A DNA stretch of 13,658 nucleotides from JAAZMF01 sp036786445 (GCA_036786445.1 DAIQRD010000063.1:1-13658), one strand, 5' to 3'; positions 1 to 7,156 are shown, numbered from the stretch's first letter. A program made the numbers and translations. The notes: generated by a model from the sequence alone, not told the origin.

Positions 1-14
1 GGCAATTACTCCAC

Positions 15-80
15 AAAAAAGGACCCTGCCTCCTGCCCCATACTTGCCCTTGCATAGGGCCGATCAAGAGCAGGGTCTTT
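15..80 (-). terminator. Rho-independent terminator of the ROK/transport/oxidoreductase cluster
   Basis: Read on the minus strand, GACCCTGC (77-70) pairs with GCAGGGTC (29-22), and the stem can extend with a G.U pair and A-T pairs. A second small hairpin, GCCCT/AGGGC (60-56 and 50-46), is nested in the loop. The outer stem is followed directly by C and six T residues (20-15). It begins 17 bases past the stop codon of the oxidoreductase gene, so it most likely ends transcription of the whole left cluster. Confidence 0.8.
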
Positions 81-96
81 CCGTTCCGCCTACTAA

Positions 97-1221
97 TCAA
101 CCAGACGCCAGAGATATAGCCCTTGCATCCAAATCTGTTACTCGATCCAGCCGCACAGTACGACCTATATGCATTGATTTCTGGGCAGCCAAGGCTATAG
201 CTAGAGCGGTGCGGGCTTGGGCCGGCGCTCCCATTTTCACCGGCAAACCCTTTTGAATGCAATCAATGAAATAGCGCGCTTGGCATTCATAGGGATCTGT
301 AGCGGGTACTGCAATAATCTCATCTACCCCACATCTTCCAGAATTTGTGCGATGATGCAGCCTCAATTGATCTTGTTGTGCGGCTGCGTTTTTCTCGGCA
401 TCGGTTCCTTCGGCGATAAATCGATATTCAGCCACAGCCTGCTCTCCAATCACCCGGATAGCAGAGGTAAAAGGATAGGATTCGGGCATCAAGTGGCTCC
501 CGACCACCAGAGCCTCCCGCCCGTCTTCGTAAGTGACAAGCACCTGTGCGTGCTTCCAGATACGCTCTTGCCCCTGCACACCATAGGCCGCCACTGCAGT
601 GGGCGTACCCAACATTCCGCTGGCTATGTCAAAATCATGTACCATGAGATCAACAACCATGCCACCACTCATGGAGGTGTCCCTAAACCAAGCCGACCAC
701 TGAGGAGCAGTACTCAAACGCTCCAATTCAACCGTGAGTACTCTTCCTAGAACCCCATCATTAACCAACTGCAGGATTCTCGTATACTCTGGCCAGAAAC
801 GGACAACTTGCCCCACCATCAAATGGTGTGCTGCCAAATCGTCTGGACTGGCTTCCTTAATCCCAGCAGTAAGGGCCGCCTTCCGGGCTGCCTCCAGCAT
901 CTCGTCAGCATCCTCAACTGTCAGGGCAATGGGCTTCTCACAGATCACCTTTTTCCCAGCCTCTAGGGCTTGGATGGTCACCTCTTTATGCAAGAAAGTA
1001 GGGTAAGCCACGATCACTGCATCAACTGCTGGATCCTGCAAAACAACTGACACATCGGTAACGCCCTTAGCTCCTACCTCTTGGGATATGCCCCTAACCT
1101 CTTCCTCTGTCCGACCATTGATCCAGAGTAGTTCTGCGTTTGGTAATCTAGCTAGAATGCGGGCGTGTTTCTGACCCATATACCCCGCACCCAGAACAGC
1201 AAAGCGCACCTTATCTCGCAT
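97..1221 (-). CDS. Gfo/Idh/MocA family NAD(P)-dependent sugar/cyclitol oxidoreductase
   Basis: A 374-residue cytoplasmic dehydrogenase of the Gfo/Idh/MocA family, whose members oxidise or reduce a hydroxyl/keto group on sugars or inositols using NAD(P). The N-terminal Rossmann fold shows the dinucleotide-binding motif GAGYMG at residues 11-16 and the family's EKP motif at 95-97. The C-terminal substrate domain has GGMVVDLMVHDFD (186-198), where H195 is in the usual catalytic position. The ATG at 1221 follows GGAGGGTG at good spacing. It lies 82 bases downstream of a TIM-barrel isomerase gene and is the last gene before the terminator, so it probably acts with that isomerase on the imported sugar. 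Oddity: about 18 extra residues (roughly 117-133, rich in A, D, E and H) lie between the helix after EKP and the strand LMVGQVVRF, where relatives usually have a short turn. The family assignment is firm; the substrate is unknown. Confidence 0.93.
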   Translation of the reverse strand: MRDKVRFAVLGAGYMGQKHARILARLPNAELLWINGRTEEEVRGISQEVGAKGVTDVSVVLQDPAVDAVIVAYPTFLHKEVTIQALEAGKKVICEKPIALTVEDADEMLEAARKAALTAGIKEASPDDLAAHHLMVGQVVRFWPEYTRILQLVNDGVLGRVLTVELERLSTAPQWSAWFRDTSMSGGMVVDLMVHDFDIASGMLGTPTAVAAYGVQGQERIWKHAQVLVTYEDGREALVVGSHLMPESYPFTSAIRVIGEQAVAEYRFIAEGTDAEKNAAAQQDQLRLHHRTNSGRCGVDEIIAVPATDPYECQARYFIDCIQKGLPVKMGAPAQARTALAIALAAQKSMHIGRTVRLDRVTDLDARAISLASG

Positions 1222-1303
1222 TGTTATTCACACCCTCCATATGCTGCTACCGATTTTGCGTCTTGATCATCTCCAGAAGAGAAGTACAGTCAGACGGTGC
1301 GTA

Positions 1304-2137
1304 TTAAAGCTCCGCCAACCACTTGTTTAGAGCGACCTTGGCGTTCTCAATTTCCTGTAGGCGTATCTCTTCCTCAAGCTCGCATTCGATACAGACCGGT
1401 GAAGAGTATCCCAGAGTTTTCAGCTTTGCGAGTAGTGCGGGAAAATCAACACTCCCTTTACCTACCGGCTTCTCTTGGCCAAGGTTGCGCCCATCGGTGG
1501 GATAAGTCCCGTCTTTGATGTGTACACCCTTGACATGGTGCCCGAAGACTTCAAGAGCATCCACGGGATTACCTTTGCCATAGAGCACTAGGTTGGCTGG
1601 ATCTAGATTCACCCCGGTATTTTCCATGCCAATGTCTTCGATAGTCCGAAGCAATGTAACTGGGGTCTCTTGACCAGTCTCAAAGAGAAAATCTTGATTG
1701 TTCTTCCGGCAATGTGCTGCAATTTCTTGCAGAACAGGGATCAGCTCAATGTATTTGGGATCCTTCATATCTTCAGGAACGAAGCCCAAATGGGTGATGA
1801 TTCGCTTGACCCCCAGCTTAGCTGCAAAATCTGAACCTTCCTTGACCACCTGGGCTCGTTCATTCCGCAGATGAGGAGGTACTAGACCCACAGTTTCCGG
1901 CCCTTCGGTGAAATTCCAGGCCAAGGGTCCAGGCCAGCCTGTCCAAATACCGTCAATAGCGACTCCATATTTGGCACACTGTTCTTTGAGCGTAGTCACC
2001 ATTTCATCCGTATAATAAGAAGTATCATATACCGAGATCTGGCAAACGTTGAAGCCCAGATCGTGTACTTTCTGAATTGCCTTTTCCCGTTCTTCCTCCA
2101 ATTTGACGACAATGCCGATATCGAGTTTGTAAGCCAT
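1304..2137 (-). CDS. Sugar phosphate isomerase/epimerase (xylose-isomerase-like TIM barrel), cluster 1
   Basis: A 277-residue cytoplasmic TIM-barrel protein of the AP-endonuclease-2/xylose-isomerase-like superfamily, which includes inosose dehydratase, keto-sugar epimerases and related enzymes. Likely divalent-metal ligands sit at strand ends: E153 (FETGQET), D179 (VNLDPANL), H206 (VKGVHIKDG) and E251/E253 (CIECE). The late segment VGKGSVDFPALLAKLK (225-240) is a typical family signature. I chose the ATG at 2137. A frame-compatible GTG at 2149 overlaps the ribosome binding site AAAGGAGTG itself, so it cannot be served by it. The gene starts 44 bases after the MalG-type permease and is followed by the oxidoreductase, an order typical of sugar or inositol catabolic operons. 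Whether it isomerises, epimerises, dehydrates or eliminates cannot be told from the sequence. Confidence 0.9.
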   Translation of the reverse strand: MAYKLDIGIVVKLEEEREKAIQKVHDLGFNVCQISVYDTSYYTDEMVTTLKEQCAKYGVAIDGIWTGWPGPLAWNFTEGPETVGLVPPHLRNERAQVVKEGSDFAAKLGVKRIITHLGFVPEDMKDPKYIELIPVLQEIAAHCRKNNQDFLFETGQETPVTLLRTIEDIGMENTGVNLDPANLVLYGKGNPVDALEVFGHHVKGVHIKDGTYPTDGRNLGQEKPVGKGSVDFPALLAKLKTLGYSSPVCIECELEEEIRLQEIENAKVALNKWLAEL

Positions 2138-2181
2138 TAACACCGACACTCCTTTCCCAGTCTCCGATGTCTTTAGTTTTC

Positions 2182-3030
2182 TTATCCCTTCACGGCTCCC
2201 ATGGTCAGGCCCCGCACTAGAGCCTTCTGGACAAATCCATAGAAAATGATGACCGGAATCATGGCAATGACTGATGCTGCAGTCAACTCACCCCACATGA
2301 TTTCCTCGTAGGCTACCCAGTTGTACACACCCAAAGGCAATGTTTTGGCTTCTACAGTTGTCATCACCATGGCATACAAGAATTCATTCCAAGAAAAGAT
2401 GAAGGAAAAAATCGCCGATGTACCCAGGCCCGGTGCACTGATAGGCAGCACTATTCTAGTAAAAGTCTGCCATACACTACATCCGTCCACTAACGCAGCC
2501 TCCTCTATCTCTTTGGGAATATCCATGAAATAACTGCGCATCATCCACATTACATAGCCTAGGATTATGGTCAAATGCATGATAATAACGGCTGCATGGG
2601 TGTCATTTAGTGAAAGCCGAGTGAAAATGATGAAAAAAGGAATCACAAAAGCCACCTGTGGGATCATCCTTGTAGACAGAATGCCCAATAATAACGCCCG
2701 TTGTCCCTTGAATCTATGTCGGGCCAGAGAGTATGCCGCTGGGACCCCAAGCAACAAGCCCAGACCTGTGGATACTGTGGCTATGATCAAGCTATTCTTG
2801 GTATATCTGAGAAACCGACCATCTCCCCAGACTGCCTTATAGTTGGCTGCGGTGGGCTGGAAAAACCACTTGGGCGGCATGGCCAACGCATCGACTCTAG
2901 TCTTAAATGACATCAGGAAAGCCCATACTATGGGGAGAAAGAATACAATAGTAATGGCTATCAATGTGAATGTTGTCAGGAATGACCCCAGCCTTTGCCT
3001 CCGGACAGGATCAACACCTAGTCTCTTCAT
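2182..3030 (-). CDS. Carbohydrate ABC transporter permease, MalG type, cluster 1
   Basis: A 282-residue inner-membrane permease, the second half of a CUT1-family sugar importer. It shows about six hydrophobic segments (the first near residues 18-41) and the cytoplasmic EAA loop EEAALVDGCSVWQTF (176-190), which docks onto the ATPase. It ends with VRGLTMGAVKG, a typical MalG tail. A TTG at 3051 would add seven residues. The ATG at 3030 is preferred because AGGTGG lies seven bases before it and because its ATG overlaps the TGA of the upstream permease in a four-base ATGA (3030-3027), a classic translational-coupling arrangement. The two permeases should therefore be made in equal amounts and form a heterodimer. 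No ATPase gene lies in the cluster. Confidence 0.95.
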   Translation of the reverse strand: MKRLGVDPVRRQRLGSFLTTFTLIAITIVFFLPIVWAFLMSFKTRVDALAMPPKWFFQPTAANYKAVWGDGRFLRYTKNSLIIATVSTGLGLLLGVPAAYSLARHRFKGQRALLLGILSTRMIPQVAFVIPFFIIFTRLSLNDTHAAVIIMHLTIILGYVMWMMRSYFMDIPKEIEEAALVDGCSVWQTFTRIVLPISAPGLGTSAIFSFIFSWNEFLYAMVMTTVEAKTLPLGVYNWVAYEEIMWGELTAASVIAMIPVIIFYGFVQKALVRGLTMGAVKG

Positions 3031-3935
3031 TTGAAATCCACCTCTCCCCAACGCATGATGATGAGAGATAATGCCATGATAATCCCAAATAAAACCATGC
3101 CCAAAGCCGATGCGTAACCCATCCTTAAGAAGCTAAAGCCCATAGTATACGTGTATAGGGACAATGTTTCCGTAGATATCCCCGGGCCTCCTCGGGTCAG
3201 AATGTAAATCACGTCAAATACCTTGGAAAGATCAATAACCCTAAAGAGAACACCCACCATCAAAATAGGCTTAAGTAGCGGCACCTTGATGGTCCAAAAC
3301 AACTTCCAGGGAGAAGCCCCGTCCACCCGAGCAGCCTCTATAACATCGTCGGATATAGCCAATAAGCCTGTAAAAATAATCAGCACTAGTTCAGGTGTCC
3401 TTTGCCATATGTCGATCAATATTAGGGAGGGCAGTGCTTGTTGAGGACTATAGATCCATTCATATGGGCCCAGCCCGAAAAAGGCTAGGAAGTAGTTCAA
3501 GAGACCAAGGGAAGGGCTAAACAGGAGCCGCCAAAGGAATGCAACTACGATGGGAGTCAAGAAAATGGGTAGCAGCAAAATCCCGCGAATAAACCCGACA
3601 CCCTTTGTCTGTTTCGCCAGCAAAAGAGCAATGCAAAAACCAAGCACCAGCTCAATGGTCAAGCACCCGGCGACATAGGTTACAGTGAGCCACAGTGAAT
3701 TCCAGAAACGGCTGTCCTGGAAAACAGAGACATAGTTTGCCAAACCGATGAACCTGTTTCTACCAGGGTAGGCCAAATGCAGAGACTGACAACTAGTGAC
3801 GATTGTATAGAAAACCGGTACTATGTTAACTGTAATCAACACGATGAGAGCAGGAGACAAAAACGCCAATTGATGCAGCAGCCCTCGCTGAACTTGCGCA
3901 GACGGCTTATGCTTCTTATTCGCGAAACGTCCCAT
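3027..3935 (-). CDS. Carbohydrate ABC transporter permease, MalF type, cluster 1
   Basis: A 302-residue inner-membrane permease of the MalF/UgpA kind. A positively charged N-terminus is followed by hydrophobic segments starting near residues 22-45, then near 85-107, 115-138 and onward. The EAA loop is IEAARVDGASPWKLFW (199-214). The TRGGPG segment (247-252) is the usual MalF-type motif before the last membrane segments. The ATG at 3935 has AAAGGTGTG upstream at rather long spacing. The gene lies 112 bases after the binding-protein gene, with a stem-loop between, and overlaps the MalG-type gene by four bases. Together they form the membrane channel for the sugar delivered by the binding protein encoded at 4048-5367. 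Confidence 0.95.
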   Translation of the reverse strand: MGRFANKKHKPSAQVQRGLLHQLAFLSPALIVLITVNIVPVFYTIVTSCQSLHLAYPGRNRFIGLANYVSVFQDSRFWNSLWLTVTYVAGCLTIELVLGFCIALLLAKQTKGVGFIRGILLLPIFLTPIVVAFLWRLLFSPSLGLLNYFLAFFGLGPYEWIYSPQQALPSLILIDIWQRTPELVLIIFTGLLAISDDVIEAARVDGASPWKLFWTIKVPLLKPILMVGVLFRVIDLSKVFDVIYILTRGGPGISTETLSLYTYTMGFSFLRMGYASALGMVLFGIIMALSLIIMRWGEVDFK

Positions 3936-3990
3936 AGGTAGTGGTCACACCTTTCTGCAGCAAGGCCATTACTCAAGAGTTACTGGAGTG

Positions 3991-4023
3991 GGCGAGCACT
4001 GACAGTAGATAGCAGTGCCCGCC
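3991..4023 (-). repeat. Intercistronic stem-loop between binding-protein and permease genes, cluster 1
   Basis: GGCG plus GCACTG (3991-4001, one base skipped) pairs with CAGTGC plus CGCC (4013-4023) across an 11-base loop, with a single A.C mismatch. No run of T follows on the minus strand, so it is not an ordinary terminator. A hairpin in this position often protects or attenuates the mRNA so that the binding protein outnumbers the permeases. That role is inferred here from the position. Confidence 0.6.
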
Positions 4024-4047
4024 ATACTCTTTATACTACGTGGAGCC

Positions 4048-5367
4048 TTATCTGCTACCGGCCAGGATTCTGTCCATCTGAGCAGCCGCTCGCTCTAGGT
4101 TAGTCTTGGCATCTCTTTGCCCAAGAATAGTTGCGTTAACTGCACCACCATAGGTGTCGAGCCACTCGTCGATCTCTGTGATTCTGGGGAACCCTGCCTC
4201 AGGCTTGGGAGCCTCCAAGGAGGTCAACACAGCTTCAGCCCAGGCCTGGGGATACTTCGCTCTGACTGCATCAGACTCTAGTACAGACTTGCGTCCAAAG
4301 ACACCAGTGGCAGCACCGAGCTTGGCGCTGGTTTCTTTACCAGTCGCCCAGGCTAGAAACAGAGCTGCGCCAGGTTTGTTCTTGGAGGAGGAGCTCATGC
4401 TCAGAAGCCACGCCAAGGAGTTGGCAATACTACCTGCGGGCCCCTTGGGCATGGGTGCATAGCCAACCTTACCGGCTACTACCGACTTGTCCGGATTTTC
4501 AATATCGCCCATGAACACTGAGGCATCTAGATACATCGCAGCCTTACCCTGCTGGAAGTCAGAAACAGCCTCGTACCATGTGTAGTTACCGGCTCCTAGG
4601 GGACCAGCATCCCGCAGGAGATTGGCATACATAGTGATGGCCTCAGCTGCTTCGGGGCTGTTGAAAGCGGCTTTGGTTGGATTCATCGGATCGTTGGAAA
4701 TACGGCCACCATAGGACCAGACGAAACCGGAGCTACCCCAGGCGGTATGGATCTTCTGCCCTCTGAGGAGGATACCGGCCATATTGGCACGATCATTCAA
4801 AGCTACAGCAGTCTCATATAGCTCGTCAAAGGTCTCGGGGACCTTAACCCCTTTGTCCTCAAAGACGTCCTTGCGGTAATATAGTATTTGAGTCTCACCG
4901 GCTACTGGCAAAGCATATATGCTACCATCTACTGTACCTTCGTCGAGAAGAGAGGGGAAGAAATCATCGATGGCGTATTCGGCTTGGTTCACAAGCTGAG
5001 GGTCGTTCAAGTATTCATCCAGTGGCGCAATCCAGTCCGCTCGAGCATATTGCACAACGGCTTGGTCCATCATCACTATGTCGAATATGCCGGCTCTAGA
5101 AGAAAGGTCAACTAGCCGCTTGTTCATATATTCGTCCTGTGAGTAGACCTCACTGGTTACCTTGATGCCTGTCAGTTCTTCAAATTCGGGAATAAGCTGC
5201 TGCAACGCATCTGCGTAAACGTGCTTGTTGAGCGCCACAAACAGCGATGTGCCTTCAGCTTGACGCCAGTCGATATCCTGAGCCAATGCCAACCCGGAGT
5301 AAGTGCCGATTAGAGCAGTAATTACAAGAGCAAATACAGTTGTCAACATTGCCTGACGTTTAATCAT
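4048..5367 (-). CDS. Extracellular sugar-binding protein (family 1), cluster 1
   Basis: A 440-residue exported solute-binding protein that captures a carbohydrate and hands it to the MalF/MalG-type permeases encoded next. It has a charged start (MIKRQ), a hydrophobic core (residues 7-22) and a likely signal peptidase I site after LALA (26-29). There is no lipobox cysteine, so it should be soluble in a periplasm. The mature part has the family-1 pattern: DIVMMDQAV, the YALPVAGETQILYYRKDVFEDKG stretch (written here in part as YYRKDVFEDKG) and a GKAAMYLDAS segment. The ATG at 5367 is chosen because GAGGAGG stands seven bases upstream and a signal peptide starts right there. A frame-compatible GTG at 5439 would bury the signal peptide. 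The gene follows the ROK regulator by 189 bases that contain a predicted promoter. Confidence 0.93.
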   Translation of the reverse strand: MIKRQAMLTTVFALVITALIGTYSGLALAQDIDWRQAEGTSLFVALNKHVYADALQQLIPEFEELTGIKVTSEVYSQDEYMNKRLVDLSSRAGIFDIVMMDQAVVQYARADWIAPLDEYLNDPQLVNQAEYAIDDFFPSLLDEGTVDGSIYALPVAGETQILYYRKDVFEDKGVKVPETFDELYETAVALNDRANMAGILLRGQKIHTAWGSSGFVWSYGGRISNDPMNPTKAAFNSPEAAEAITMYANLLRDAGPLGAGNYTWYEAVSDFQQGKAAMYLDASVFMGDIENPDKSVVAGKVGYAPMPKGPAGSIANSLAWLLSMSSSSKNKPGAALFLAWATGKETSAKLGAATGVFGRKSVLESDAVRAKYPQAWAEAVLTSLEAPKPEAGFPRITEIDEWLDTYGGAVNATILGQRDAKTNLERAAAQMDRILAGSR

Positions 5368-5436
5368 CTTTATCCTCCTCTTTTGTTTTGATACGTTTTC
5401 CCCGGAAGCTACCCACCAGTAAGTAATGCCCTGCAC

Positions 5437-5446
5437 CACCTCCTTT
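5437..5446 (-). promoter_or_regulatory. Extra, apparently unused Shine-Dalgarno sequence upstream of the binding-protein gene
   Basis: AAAGGAGGTG is an almost ideal complement to the 16S rRNA tail, but it lies 70 bases before the chosen start at 5367. Its own last three bases (GTG at 5439-5437) and the next codon (GTG at 5436-5434) are too close to be normal starts, and the frame stays open into the binding protein. It may load ribosomes in the leader or mark a weak alternative start. The sequence is clear; its use is unknown. Confidence 0.45.
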
Positions 5447-5453
5447 GCTGCAC

Positions 5454-5523
5454 AGATGTTGCTGGCTTAACACATGACTAATGCTTAGCTACATACCAAC
5501 GGTGTGACTAGCTGGCAACATCT
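5454..5523. repeat. 14-bp inverted repeat flanking the cluster 1 promoter (candidate operator pair)
   Basis: AGATGTTGCTGGCT (5454-5467) and AGCTGGCAACATCT (5510-5523) are inverted copies: nine perfect outer pairs, two G.T pairs, then three more pairs. Their centres are 56 bp apart. The right arm covers the predicted -35 box and the left arm lies just downstream of the predicted transcription start. No T-run follows on either strand, which argues against a terminator. It could be a pair of binding sites for the ROK regulator encoded immediately upstream, or a leader RNA stem. Confidence 0.55.
5490..5518 (-). promoter_or_regulatory. Predicted sigma-A promoter for the cluster 1 transport genes
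   Basis: On the minus strand TTGCCA (5518-5513) matches five of six bases of a -35 box. After 17 bases comes TATGTA (5495-5490), preceded by TG at the extended -10 position. The -10 box matches only three of six bases, so the extended TG is important to the call. Transcription would begin near 5483, giving a leader of about 115 bases before the binding-protein start. Confidence 0.45.
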
Positions 5524-5556
5524 AGTACCATGCAATCTCTGCTTCAACGCCAGAGC

Positions 5557-6816
5557 TTAGCCCATGGCGGTGGCATCAATGTACGCCTCAGGACGAAAGA
5601 CAAAGCGATCCAACGCTATGGTTGCGCTCCCCAGTAGCGGGAGAGCAGGGTTGCCGTCAACTAGTATATCTGGGGAGATCTGCTCCGATAGAAAATGAGA
5701 GTGCATCTCTTGCTTCATAAGGTCCGTAGCAAATTTGCTGGCTCGGAAAACATCGCCGGCCAAAATCAAGGCCTGGGGGTCATATGTCTTAATGAGATTA
5801 CTCAAACCAATACCCAGATAACGGCTGAATCTGCGATACGCACCCCGAGCTGCCTCATCCCCGTCTTCAATCAGTGCATATATCTTTGCCATTGATATTC
5901 GTCCTGCATGGAGATCATCAATATCTATAGATGATATGGCTCCGCCCTGAACCTCCTCAGCGATCATTTCCCGCAATCGACTGGTAGATACCATAGCCTC
6001 GAAACACCCATGCTGCCCACAAGCGCATTTCGGTCCATTTGGATCGAGGATGGAATGACCAATCTGCCCAGCTGCCCCCGAATTCCCTGCCCAGATACTG
6101 CCTTGCCTAACAGAGCAACAGGCTATTCCCTTGCCTACATACACCATCAAGAATTGCTCATGGGACTGAGCTTGAAACCAATATCTGGCCAACGCCATGC
6201 CTCGTACATCATTGTCTATTATCAAAGGATGAGATATGTCTCTCTGCAGTCGTTCAACTAGCTTGACATCTTGCCAATCAAGTATGGAAGAATAACGAAC
6301 GGAGCCGGTCTCAGGCACAACCATACCCGGGATGGAGACACCCATGCCGATAATCGGTCTATTGGCAGCACCTGCAAAAGCCGTAGCTTCCCCAGCTAGG
6401 CGGACTACTGCATCCTGGGCGGACTCAATCGAAGAACAGTCTGCTGCCATTCCTCTAGAAAAAACCAACTGTCCCGTGAGGTTGCTCAATCCCACCGTTA
6501 CTTGCTCGCGTTGTACAAGAGCCCCCATGGCCCAAACAGCGTTCTCCCTGATACTCAGACCTACAGGGCTCCGACCCACTTTTTTGTCTTCAAGAGAAGA
6601 TGAAGCTTCTTCTGTGACGAGTCCTTCATTGATCAATTCTCTGGTAATATCACTTACCGCAGCCGCGGTCAATCCTGTTTTATGTACCATATCTCGTCTG
6701 CAGGTACCGGGCTTCCTAAGGACAAGCTCTAGAATCATGGCTCGATTCCGCCGCCTCACCTGGGTAATATTGTCTCCCCTCAAGCTGTTCCTTGACCTAC
6801 TCCTTGCCAACCTCAT
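5557..6816 (-). CDS. ROK-family transcriptional regulator (NagC/XylR type)
   Basis: A 419-residue DNA-binding sugar sensor. Residues about 22-68 form a winged helix-turn-helix, with the recognition helix around GLTAAAVSDITREL (48-61). The rest is a ROK sugar-kinase-like fold: DND (201-203) at the catalytic-base region, and a zinc site with H254, C264, C266 and C271 in GHSILDPNGPKCACGQHGC. The usual ExGH sugar-contact motif reads QIGH (251-254), with Q in place of E, and no clean N-terminal DxGxT phosphate loop is seen. It is therefore a regulator, not a kinase. The ATG at 6816 lies only three bases after AGGAG; a TTG two codons later (6810) has better spacing and may be the real start. As first gene of the cluster it probably represses the importer and catabolic genes, and perhaps itself, until an inducing sugar binds. 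Confidence 0.93.
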   Translation of the reverse strand: MRLARSRSRNSLRGDNITQVRRRNRAMILELVLRKPGTCRRDMVHKTGLTAAAVSDITRELINEGLVTEEASSSLEDKKVGRSPVGLSIRENAVWAMGALVQREQVTVGLSNLTGQLVFSRGMAADCSSIESAQDAVVRLAGEATAFAGAANRPIIGMGVSIPGMVVPETGSVRYSSILDWQDVKLVERLQRDISHPLIIDNDVRGMALARYWFQAQSHEQFLMVYVGKGIACCSVRQGSIWAGNSGAAGQIGHSILDPNGPKCACGQHGCFEAMVSTSRLREMIAEEVQGGAISSIDIDDLHAGRISMAKIYALIEDGDEAARGAYRRFSRYLGIGLSNLIKTYDPQALILAGDVFRASKFATDLMKQEMHSHFLSEQISPDILVDGNPALPLLGSATIALDRFVFRPEAYIDATAMG

Positions 6817-6900
6817 CGACTCCTATCCAACAACTGCTCGCTAGATTAGTTCGTCATAAAAACCAAAAATCCTCTTCTCCCCACAAATATCCCATCCCTG

Positions 6901-6920
6901 ATTTGAGCCCATTTGAACTG
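6901..6920. repeat. Short tandem repeat ATTTGA in the ROK leader
   Basis: ATTTGAGCCC is followed directly by ATTTGAACTG, placing two ATTTGA units ten bases (one helical turn) apart, about 85-105 bases before the ROK start codon. They could be stacked half-sites for a regulator. The repeat is short enough to be chance. Confidence 0.3.
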
Positions 6921-6930
6921 GCAGCTGTAA

Positions 6931-6944
6931 CAGCGTTTACGCTG
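6931..6944. promoter_or_regulatory. Palindromic candidate operator upstream of the ROK gene
   Basis: CAGCGTTTACGCTG has perfect six-base arms (CAGCGT/ACGCTG) around a two-base centre. It sits in the 340-bp region between the cluster 2 terminator and the ROK start. Size and symmetry suit a dimeric repressor site. No promoter could be assigned with confidence around it. Confidence 0.4.
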
Positions 6945-6985
6945 GGGGTTATGGTGCTTTTCAGCCCAGACATTAAAACGCCCCA

Positions 6986-7006
6986 TTATTTAGTATGTCG
7001 TAATAA
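6986..7006. promoter_or_regulatory. AT-rich inverted repeat resembling a ROK (NagC/Mlc-like) operator
   Basis: TTATT (6986-6990) and AATAA (7002-7006) form an inverted repeat with an 11-base gap; one inner G/C pair is also symmetric. Known operators of NagC and Mlc are AT-rich inverted repeats of this overall form, and the gene directly downstream on the minus strand encodes a ROK regulator. Autoregulation is a reasonable inference but is not shown by the sequence. Confidence 0.4.
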
Positions 7007-7035
7007 CAATGGTAACTTTTGCCCATTGCGCCTGC

Positions 7036-7077
7036 AAAAAGGGGCATCCCCTAGCCCATATCCCTAGGAGCTGCCCC
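7036..7077 (-). terminator. Strong rho-independent terminator of cluster 2
   Basis: On the minus strand GGGGCA (7077-7072) pairs with TGCCCC (7046-7041). After one G.A mismatch seven more pairs follow (CTCCTAG with CTAGGGG), closed by a nine-base loop. Five T residues (7040-7036) follow the stem. It lies about 80 bases past the stop of the isomerase gene at 7157, so it ends cluster 2 and insulates the ROK gene. Confidence 0.9.
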
Positions 7078-7156
7078 GAATCGCCCTGCCAAAGTTCCTT
7101 CACCTCAGTACCACTACCGCCGCCCTTTGGCCCTTAATCGCCTACTGCTTCCCCCA

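Noticed and set aside
217..750. 177-residue open frame on the plus strand
   Set aside because: Antisense to the Gfo/Idh/MocA gene; composition is rich in H, S, P and R as expected of a shadow frame, with no family resemblance.
5387..5404. Catabolite-response (cre-like) site GGGGAAAACGTATC
   Set aside because: The AACGT core resembles a cre site, but at least three conserved positions fail and symmetry is lost.
5454..5523. Terminator between the ROK gene and the binding-protein gene
   Set aside because: The inverted repeat has a 42-base interior and no T-run on the minus strand; a promoter-flanking role fits better.
6332..6844. 170-residue open frame on the plus strand
   Set aside because: It lies wholly antisense to the N-terminal half of the ROK regulator, lacks a recognisable domain, and the minus-strand protein has clear family motifs.
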